The notes below the pieces were generated by a model. It was given only the letters and a program-made list of their open reading frames with translations. It made no database searches and was not told the origin of the DNA. Of a stretch of DNA of 6,218 nt, positions 1 to 5,299 are shown piece by piece. The DNA comes from Algoriphagus sp. (lineage in GTDB: Bacteria; Bacteroidota; Bacteroidia; Cytophagales; Cyclobacteriaceae): contig JALRIY010000137.1 of NCBI GenBank assembly GCA_023255285.1, positions 1-6,218 of the forward strand. The letters are read 5' to 3'. Position 1 is the stretch's first letter; each line of letters opens with the position of its first letter. Made by a program: the position numbers and the translations under genes.

Positions 1-536
1 GTATTCCCATTTACTTAGGCAATGGCCCTTATAAAATTCGGGACGATTCAGATGTAGCTTGGAAGAACCCAGAGGAACTCATTAACCAAGTTCATTATGG
101 CCGAACTTTGCCTCAAATTCATGGAAATTCCTTTTTTTCAGCAAAATCCATCTTCCAAAAAAATAAAGATGTTGCCCAACTCCTAAAAAAAGAGGTGTAC
201 GACCAACCGGTCTTACCCCCTGCATTTGAACCCGAAAAACCAGTACAGGTAATGCAACCCTTTATTTTGAACGTAAAAAGTTCCTCTTCCAAAATCCAAT
301 TTCAACTGGAAAAGCAGTTGGATCCTTCCATTCGATATGCCCTCGTTCAAGGTGGCAATGACTTAAACAGCATTCATCAGACCCCCCTCCACAAGGTATG
401 GGTAGGAGGCACTCAAAAGTCCAGCCTAGAATTTCCTCAACTGAATAGCAACTTCCTGGCCATCCGTTGGGTAGATAGTTTTGGCAGAGTAATTCATAGT
501 CAAGTGCTCCAACTTACCAACCCCTCACGACCATGA
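1..536 (+). CDS. GHL10 (DUF187/DigH-like) family glycosidase, 3' end only
   Basis: The reading frame is open from position 3, so the gene enters from the left edge and only the last 177 residues are visible. A TTG at 108 could be taken as a start but is an internal Leu codon, because family-like sequence continues upstream of it. Visible residues 1-52 match the end of the GHL10 barrel: IPIYLGNGPYKI, then a W-x-N-P-E-E-L-I-N-Q segment and GNSFFSAKSI. Residues about 85-177 look like a small beta-sandwich C-terminal domain, as is usual in Bacteroidota members. Known family facts: E. coli DigH (YddW) acts on peptidoglycan glycan strands lacking stem peptides, and members are usually lipoproteins or exported. 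A cell-wall glycosidase role is inferred from that and from the downstream AmpG-like and NagZ-like genes. The catalytic centre and any signal peptide lie outside the window. The stop overlaps the next start (ATGA, 533-536). Confidence 0.85.
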   Translation, partial: IPIYLGNGPYKIRDDSDVAWKNPEELINQVHYGRTLPQIHGNSFFSAKSIFQKNKDVAQLLKKEVYDQPVLPPAFEPEKPVQVMQPFILNVKSSSSKIQFQLEKQLDPSIRYALVQGGNDLNSIHQTPLHKVWVGGTQKSSLEFPQLNSNFLAIRWVDSFGRVIHSQVLQLTNPSRP

Positions 537-1012
537 AAGATATGCTCGTTCGGCTGCTAGAACTTCCTTCAGGCAAAGCACTGGAACAGCAGCTTTTGGA
601 AAAAGAAAAAATAGTGGTACGCAGAGCAATCCCACCAGAAAAGCACCTAGTGAGTGATTGGGTCATGCAGGCCTTTGGGGCTTATTGGCATTCGGAGGTG
701 GAGGTAGCTTTTTCTCGGCAACCCGTATCCTGTTGGATTGCGCAGCGGGGCAATGCCATTTTAGGCTTTGCTTGCTACGAAAGCACCGCACGGAATTTTT
801 TTGGACCCACAGGTACTTTGGAGTCTGAGCGAGGCAAAGGCATCGGCAAACTTCTACTTCTCAAATCCTTGGAATCCATGCGTGAACTGGGCTATGCCTA
901 CGCAATCATCGGTGGTGTGGGCCCAGCAGAATTCTATGAAAAAGCAGTAGGAGCCAAAATCATCGAAGGCTCAGAAATCAGCATCTACCACCACTTACTT
1001 CGCAAATCATGA
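533..1012 (+). CDS. GNAT family N-acetyltransferase
   Basis: This 159-residue protein has the length of a single GNAT domain and would transfer acetyl from acetyl-CoA to an amine. The acetyl-CoA pyrophosphate-binding motif A is clear at R100-G-K-G-I-G105, followed by the helix KLLLLKSLESM. It is preceded by strand beta4 (SCWIAQRGNAILGFACYE, about 66-83). The C-terminal FYEKAVGAKII segment (134-144) is the usual GNAT FYxxxGF-like region. No signal peptide is visible, so it is cytoplasmic. Its start overlaps the stop of the glycosidase and its stop overlaps the start of the permease, both as ATGA, which suggests translational coupling. The substrate cannot be read from the sequence. The context suggests an amino sugar or muropeptide product, and B. 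subtilis also has a GNAT (YbbJ) near its murQ-nagZ-namZ cluster. A link to sugar re-acetylation is inference only. Confidence 0.88.
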   Translation: MKDMLVRLLELPSGKALEQQLLEKEKIVVRRAIPPEKHLVSDWVMQAFGAYWHSEVEVAFSRQPVSCWIAQRGNAILGFACYESTARNFFGPTGTLESERGKGIGKLLLLKSLESMRELGYAYAIIGGVGPAEFYEKAVGAKIIEGSEISIYHHLLRKS

Positions 1013-2274
1013 GCCAAAGTTCCTCCAAAAACCCTTGGCTGTGGGTCCCTACGCTTTACCTTACCGAATCAGTGCCTTATGTACTGATCATTACCGTGTC
1101 TGTAGTGATGTACAAAAATCTGGGTATCTCCAATGCGGACATTGGATTGTATACTTCCTTTCTTTACCTGCCTTGGGTGATCAAGCCTATTTGGAGCCCG
1201 ATTCTCGAACTATTTGGTCATAAAAAGCAATGGTTTTTAAGTATGCAGTTGATCCTGTCCCTGGTGTTTTTGGGGGTTGGATTGACTACAGGTAGTTCGC
1301 ATTTTTTCACGCTCACACTTGCCTTTTTTTGGATGGGTGCTTTTGCTTCAGCCACCAACGACATTGCTTCGGATGGGCTGTATTTAATTGCCTTAAAACC
1401 CGAGCAGCAAAGTTTTTTCGTGGGCATGCGAAGCACCTTTTATCGGGTAGGGATGATTACGGGTCAGGGATTGATCGTGATTCTTGCCGGCTTTTTAGAA
1501 GAAAAGTTTGGGGATCCTGCCCAAGCTTGGTCGTGGACCATGTTGAGTGTAGGCGGCTTGATGCTTGTGTTGACAGGGATCAATTACCTGGCTACGCCAA
1601 AGGTGCTGGAAGAACGCATCGCCAAAGAAGACCAACCCAGTTTTACAAAGGTATTTTCCACCTTTTTCACCAAAAAAAATATTAGCCTATCCCTAGCCTT
1701 TGTCCTTCTCTACCGGTTAGGCGAATCACAGCTCGTAAAGATGGCCTCTCCCTTCTTTTTGGATGAGCGTACTGCAGGAGGCTTGGGTTTAAGTACTACC
1801 GAAGTAGGATTTATTTACGGCACACTAGGAGTGATTGCCTTATTGATCGGCGGGATCTCAGGGGGCATCTTGATCTCCCGAGATGGATTGGGGAAGTGGA
1901 TGATGCCCATGGCCTTTGCAATCAACGCTCCAAACATTGGGTATGTATTTTTGGCATGGCTTCAACCAGATAGCGTCTACTTTGCAGCCTTGGTAGTCGT
2001 AATTGAGCAGCTCGGTTATGGTTTTGGATTTGCGGCATTCATGGTGTTTTTGCTGTTTCTGGCAGAAGGGATTTTCAAAACGGCACATTACGCATTGGCA
2101 ACTGGATTTATGGCCATGGGCATGATGCTTCCAGGTATGCTCAGCGGCTACGTACAACAATGGCTAGGCTATCCCGGATTTTTCATTTGGGTCGTGATCG
2201 CTACGATTCCAGGATTTACGATGGCCTATGTGGCAAGGTACCCTAGAGAGTTTGGGAAGAAGCTGGTAGGCTAA
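1009..2274 (+). CDS. ampG: AmpG-like MFS permease, putative muropeptide importer
   Basis: A 421-residue integral inner-membrane protein of the major facilitator superfamily. About 12 hydrophobic segments can be marked, roughly at residues 12-34, 43-62, 76-93, 98-116, 145-163, 173-193, 225-246, 263-288, 297-317, 323-351, 360-382 and 388-408. A polar central loop lies at about 196-224. The AmpG character shows in the opening WLWVPTLYLTESVPY, in LPWVIKPIWSPILE (54-67), and in ATNDIASDG (115-123), which corresponds to the AmpG QDIxxD motif in TM4. E. coli AmpG imports GlcNAc-anhydroMurNAc-peptides from the periplasm. It has 14 predicted helices, so this shorter form fits the 12-helix AmpG relatives of Bacteroidota. 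The substrate is inferred from the family and from the nearby GH3 NagZ. Import of other disaccharides or a sugar-peptide variant is possible. The start is fixed by the ATGA overlap with the GNAT gene. Confidence 0.85.
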   Translation: MSQSSSKNPWLWVPTLYLTESVPYVLIITVSVVMYKNLGISNADIGLYTSFLYLPWVIKPIWSPILELFGHKKQWFLSMQLILSLVFLGVGLTTGSSHFFTLTLAFFWMGAFASATNDIASDGLYLIALKPEQQSFFVGMRSTFYRVGMITGQGLIVILAGFLEEKFGDPAQAWSWTMLSVGGLMLVLTGINYLATPKVLEERIAKEDQPSFTKVFSTFFTKKNISLSLAFVLLYRLGESQLVKMASPFFLDERTAGGLGLSTTEVGFIYGTLGVIALLIGGISGGILISRDGLGKWMMPMAFAINAPNIGYVFLAWLQPDSVYFAALVVVIEQLGYGFGFAAFMVFLLFLAEGIFKTAHYALATGFMAMGMMLPGMLSGYVQQWLGYPGFFIWVVIATIPGFTMAYVARYPREFGKKLVG

Positions 2275-2296
2275 GATTCATCACTCGCTACTCAAC

Positions 2297-2335
2297 ATTC
2301 GACATTCATTATTGATAAATATTCAAATGTCGAAT
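2297..2335. repeat. 10-bp inverted repeat (first hairpin)
   Basis: ATTCGACATT at 2297-2306 is the exact reverse complement of AATGTCGAAT at 2326-2335, with a 19-nt AT-rich loop. It lies just upstream of the larger hairpin and shares the ATTCG core word with it. No T-run follows, so an intrinsic terminator is not supported. Confidence 0.75.
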
Positions 2336-2339
2336 TCCC

Positions 2340-2388
2340 AATGCTGAATTTCGAATAGCGAACACTTCGTCATTCGAAATTCAGCATT
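2340..2388. repeat. 17-bp perfect inverted repeat forming a long hairpin
   Basis: AATGCTGAATTTCGAAT (2340-2356) is the exact reverse complement of ATTCGAAATTCAGCATT (2372-2388). Inside the arms an A-C mismatch and a G-T wobble are followed by four more pairs, CGAA (2359-2362) with TTCG (2366-2369). This leaves a CAC tri-loop, so the whole 49-nt unit folds as one almost continuous hairpin. It is not followed by a T-run, so it is a poor rho-independent terminator. It could stabilise or cap the 3' end of the upstream mRNA, or be a mobile REP/MITE-like unit. Confidence 0.88.
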
Positions 2389-2454
2389 CAACTAATAACG
2401 AATGTCGATAGAAGAATAAAGAATTTCGAAGAACAAGCCTACAACGACACGAAC

Positions 2455-3966
2455 ATGAATAAAAATCAAAAAATTGCGCAGTTATTTTCTCCAGCGGCGT
2501 TTATTCACGATACGGAAGAGAATTACCAAGCCATCGAGACCCTGGTTCACGAACAGGAAATCGGGGGACTGACTTTTTTTCATAGCAGGCATTCGGCTGC
2601 GGCCAACTTTGAAAAGCGGGCAGAAGTCCTGGATGTGAGCGGCACTTTTGAGAAACTAATCGGCTTAATCAACCGCTACCAGAAGGCGGCCAGCATCCCA
2701 TTGCTCATCAGCATCGATGGAGAGTATGGTTTGGCCATGCGTATCGAAAATACCCCTCAATACCCCTTTGCCATTACGCTAGGTGCCTTGAAAAAGGATG
2801 CTGCAAGATGGGTAGAGGAAGTGGGCTTCCGAATGGGCATGGACATGAAGCGCTCCGGTATTCACCTCAACCTTGCCCCTTGTGCCGACGTCAACACAAA
2901 TCCCGACAACCCAGTGATTGGCTACCGCTCTTTTGGAAATCAGTCGAATAAGGTGTCCCAACTGGCTTTTGCTGCCTATTCAGGAATGAAAAAGGCAGGA
3001 ATCGGAGCCTGCTTGAAGCACTTTCCAGGACATGGGGATACGGCAACGGACTCGCATCTAGGCTTGCCGATTTTACATAAAAGCAAAGCGGAACTTCAAG
3101 CCGAAGAACTACTCCCTTTTCAATACGGCATAGACCGAGGCGTAGAACTCATCATGGTGGGCCACTTGGCGGTACCTGCCCTGACTGGAGGGGAAAACAT
3201 TCCGGCCAGCATCAGCCGCGAACTGATTACTGACTTGCTCAAAGGAGAAATGGGGTTCAAAGGCGTAGTCATCTCTGATGCGCTGAATATGAAGGCTGTA
3301 GCCAATATGTATCCCGAGCCAGGGGAACTCGAATGGCAGGCTTTTCAGGCAGGAAATGACATCCTATGCTTTTCGGATTACGTGAGAGAGGGCATCGAGA
3401 AAATTGCCCAGAACGCCTCAGAATTAGAGGTAGATGCCGTTTTTGAAAAAGTGATGGGACTGAAAACCCGCCTGGGTGTCCTAGAAACCCATCCCATTGC
3501 GGTCCCTAGGTTTGATTGGGAAAGCCATTCCCAACTGCAAAAGGAATTGGCAGAAAACTACGTTTCGGTAACCTCAGGCAAAATTATTCCCGAAGAACTC
3601 AACAAGTTGACCGAAGCAGGAAAACTGGGTTATCGGGAATTTTTTACGGTCAGTCCAAGTCTGTTTTCCCAGCAGTTGGATCTTCCTTTTTTCCCAATTG
3701 AAGAGGCAGAGAAAGTGATTTTGGCGGTTTTTGTGCCTAGTCACAAGCCCTTGAATCAATTTGGTATGGATCAAACCGTCTTGAATGAAATCCGAGATTT
3801 AGCGAGAACCAAGCCTTGCATCCTGGTTCATTTTGGGAATCCTTTGGCACTCAAACACCTAGGCGAGCTGTCCGATTTCGAAGCGATAGTATGTGCCTAC
3901 CAAGGGTTTGAAGAAACACAATCCGTAGCTGCAAAAAAACTACAATATAAAATATCATCAAGCTGA
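2455..3966 (+). CDS. nagZ: GH3 beta-N-acetylglucosaminidase (NagZ type), altered C-terminus
   Basis: A 503-residue GH3 enzyme without a signal peptide, so cytoplasmic. NagZ removes non-reducing GlcNAc from muropeptides (GlcNAc-MurNAc or GlcNAc-anhydroMurNAc). The N-terminal barrel (about 1-345) has IGGLTFFHSRHS (36-47), SIDGEYG (86-92) and the substrate/catalytic loop KHFPGHGDTATDSH (188-201). That loop carries the NagZ-specific Asp-His dyad, D199 and H201. The nucleophile is D275 in VVISDALNM (271-279). Residues about 352-490 form a second alpha/beta domain, as in Bacillus-type NagZ and unlike the short one-domain E. coli protein. Related proteins usually end with a segment of the kind G-x-GKLPV after the YQGFEETQ stretch. 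Here the sequence breaks off as AAKKLQYKISSS, about 15-20 residues short. The ATG at 2455 fits the family N-terminus (NQKIAQLFSPAAFI). There is no Shine-Dalgarno, which is normal for Bacteroidota. Confidence 0.93.
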   Translation: MNKNQKIAQLFSPAAFIHDTEENYQAIETLVHEQEIGGLTFFHSRHSAAANFEKRAEVLDVSGTFEKLIGLINRYQKAASIPLLISIDGEYGLAMRIENTPQYPFAITLGALKKDAARWVEEVGFRMGMDMKRSGIHLNLAPCADVNTNPDNPVIGYRSFGNQSNKVSQLAFAAYSGMKKAGIGACLKHFPGHGDTATDSHLGLPILHKSKAELQAEELLPFQYGIDRGVELIMVGHLAVPALTGGENIPASISRELITDLLKGEMGFKGVVISDALNMKAVANMYPEPGELEWQAFQAGNDILCFSDYVREGIEKIAQNASELEVDAVFEKVMGLKTRLGVLETHPIAVPRFDWESHSQLQKELAENYVSVTSGKIIPEELNKLTEAGKLGYREFFTVSPSLFSQQLDLPFFPIEEAEKVILAVFVPSHKPLNQFGMDQTVLNEIRDLARTKPCILVHFGNPLALKHLGELSDFEAIVCAYQGFEETQSVAAKKLQYKISSS

Positions 3967-4065
3967 CATAGTGTTCAAAATGCAATACAATCCCAACTTA
4001 TCCTTGTTCATTTTTTTTTGCTTAAATAAACTAAACCAGTATTCTTAACAGCAACTAAGTAAAAG
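3967..4065. other. AT-rich spacer before the serine hydrolase gene
   Basis: This 99-bp gap is visibly AT-rich and holds no gene. The best promoter candidate is TTTG (4017-4020) followed after 19 nt by TATTCTTA (4040-4047). That spacing suits a Bacteroidota -33/-7 pair, but the second element matches TAnnTTTG at only four of six fixed positions. No terminator hairpin for nagZ is visible. Confidence 0.4.
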
Positions 4066-5103
4066 ATGAAAACTCCATTAGTAAAAAAAATACTTCAACT
4101 AAGTTTGATTACGGTTAGCGTTGGTAGCTTGTGGTTTGTACCATGGCTATTGGTTTGGGCATGGATAAAGCCACTCCCAGACACTATACAAGAGCAACTT
4201 GAAGAAGGAATTTCCTATGGCTTTGACGGAATGATTGTTTATGTAGATCAAGCTGGAAAACCACCCAAAGTATATGCAGCTGGTTGGCATGATAAAAAAA
4301 AAGCGATTCCTGCCAAGCCTCAAGCTCTTTTCAAAATAGCAAGCATAACCAAGCTCTATGTTGCCGTAGCCACGGCTAAGCTAGTGAGAGCAGGCCATTT
4401 ATCTTTGGATAAAAGTTTATCAGCATATTTCCCAGAACTTGCTAATCGGATTGAAAATTCGGATAAAATAACCTTGAAAATGATGCTTCAACATCGAAGT
4501 GGCATCCCAAACTATGTCAACCATCCTAACTATTGGACCAATCCCCCAAAAAATAGAATGGAAACCCTTGCATATGGATTGGACTTGCCAGCTGACTTTC
4601 CTCCTGATGAAAGTTATGGCTATTCCAATACAAATTACCTTTTGATATCAGACCTCATTGATAAAACCTTGGGCTATCCGCACCAATTGTTCATCAAACA
4701 GGAAATTCTTACCCCTCTCGGATTGAAAAATACATTTGGAGCTCTAAGCGAGGTGAATTTAGATGAAGTGATGAGTGGGTACTATGTGGGAGTAGATACT
4801 GACTTTAAAAATGAAGACACCGGGTTAATGCTCGCTACTGCAGCGGACGTAGGCGTTTTTTTACGGGCATTGAATGACGGTTCGGTTTTTAATCCAGGAG
4901 AACAGGAAATCTATTCTTCCATCTACACTTACGAACATACCGGACTACTTCCAGGCTATCAAAGTATTGCAAAATACCATCCAGAATTGGATTTGGTGGT
5001 TATTCAATTCAACAATACAACTAATTTCGATGGATATGATTGGAGTCTAGCTGAAATAATTTATAACAGAATTATTGCCCAAATAGAAAAAGGAGGTAGA
5101 TGA
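4066..5103 (+). CDS. Membrane-anchored serine hydrolase, class C beta-lactamase/PBP-like fold (PF00144)
   Basis: A 345-residue protein with a positively charged N-terminus (MKTPLVKK) and a hydrophobic stretch at about 9-34. This is an uncleaved anchor or signal sequence that places the domain outside the cytoplasm. The three active-site motifs are in order: S93-I-T-K96 (nucleophile and base), Y186-S-N188, and H291-T-G293 in place of KTG. HxG is common in the esterase, D,D-peptidase and aminopeptidase branches of PF00144, so true beta-lactamase activity is not implied. LQHRSGIP (141-148) is the usual LLxHTSGIP motif. The substrate is unknown. A peptidoglycan peptide or amide bond is attractive, since B. 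subtilis AmiE beside nagZ is also PF00144, but AmiE orthology is not shown. The gene is AT-rich (two sampled 60-nt lines have 33% and 35% GC, against 47% in nagZ and the epimerase). This hints at separate origin. Confidence 0.88.
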   Translation: MKTPLVKKILQLSLITVSVGSLWFVPWLLVWAWIKPLPDTIQEQLEEGISYGFDGMIVYVDQAGKPPKVYAAGWHDKKKAIPAKPQALFKIASITKLYVAVATAKLVRAGHLSLDKSLSAYFPELANRIENSDKITLKMMLQHRSGIPNYVNHPNYWTNPPKNRMETLAYGLDLPADFPPDESYGYSNTNYLLISDLIDKTLGYPHQLFIKQEILTPLGLKNTFGALSEVNLDEVMSGYYVGVDTDFKNEDTGLMLATAADVGVFLRALNDGSVFNPGEQEIYSSIYTYEHTGLLPGYQSIAKYHPELDLVVIQFNNTTNFDGYDWSLAEIIYNRIIAQIEKGGR

Positions 5104-5299
5104 TATATTTTTTTCTGATTATCCACAATCTTACCAGTAGCTAAAGAATTAGTTGAATTACTGCGGATAATCTCGTTCACAGACGACAGACCACGGTCGA
5201 CAGACCACTTAATTGATTCGCAAACCTTATTTTTATTTGGTAACTGGTGACAAAGCGGATAATTATATATTTTTTAATCTTAAGTAAAAAATAAGTTAC
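5104..5299. other. Convergent AT-rich spacer with short repeats
   Basis: These 196 bp lie between the 3' ends of two convergent genes and contain no credible gene. GCGGATAAT occurs twice in the same orientation (5163-5171 and 5255-5263). Its inverse GATTATCC (5117-5124) pairs with GGATAATC (5165-5172). ATATATTTTTT occurs at both ends (from 5103 and from 5265). A GC-richer direct repeat sits in the middle. No convincing GC-rich stem followed by a T-run was found for either gene, so no terminator is called. Confidence 0.55.
5184..5208. repeat. 11-bp tandem direct repeat
   Basis: CGACAGACCAC occurs at 5184-5194 and 5198-5208, separated by GGT, giving a 14-nt period. A partial copy (CACAGA) lies just upstream. 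GGTC-GACA-GACC (5195-5206) could form a 4-bp stem, too weak to call a terminator. The GC-rich words stand out against the AT-rich surroundings and look like an intergenic repeat unit. Confidence 0.7.

Larger units (their letters stand above)
2275..2454. repeat. Repeat-dense spacer between permease and nagZ
   Basis: This 180-bp gap has no credible reading frame and is built from a few recurring words. ATTCGACATTC occurs at 2297-2307. Its reverse complement returns as AATGTCGAAT (2326-2335) and GAATGTCGA (2400-2408). GAATTTCGAA occurs at 2346-2355 and 2421-2430, and its inverse lies in the right arm of the large hairpin. The word reuse suggests a dispersed REP-like or short palindromic intergenic element, not random sequence. 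No Bacteroidota promoter (TTTG and TAnnTTTG) and no Shine-Dalgarno are visible before the nagZ start. NagZ may therefore be read through from the upstream operon, or start from a promoter I cannot recognise. Confidence 0.8.

Noticed and set aside
108..536. TTG at 108 as the start of a 142-residue gene
   Set aside because: The frame is open to the left edge, and the 35 upstream codons match the GHL10 family, so this is an internal codon of a truncated gene.
1858..2160. 100-residue open frame on the - strand within the permease gene
   Set aside because: It is fully inside a well-supported membrane-protein gene, its protein resembles nothing I recognise, and it reads as an antisense shadow.
2340..2388. 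Hairpin as a rho-independent terminator of the permease gene
   Set aside because: The stem is AT-rich and no T-run follows on either strand. It is better described as a repeat or structural element.
2275..2454. CRISPR array
   Set aside because: The repeats are short, mostly inverted and irregularly spaced, with no uniform spacers and no cas genes nearby.
3933..3966. Sequencing or natural frameshift in the A-run as the cause of the short NagZ tail
   Set aside because: Neither alternative frame after the A-run encodes a GKLPV-like ending, so one indel does not restore the family C-terminus.
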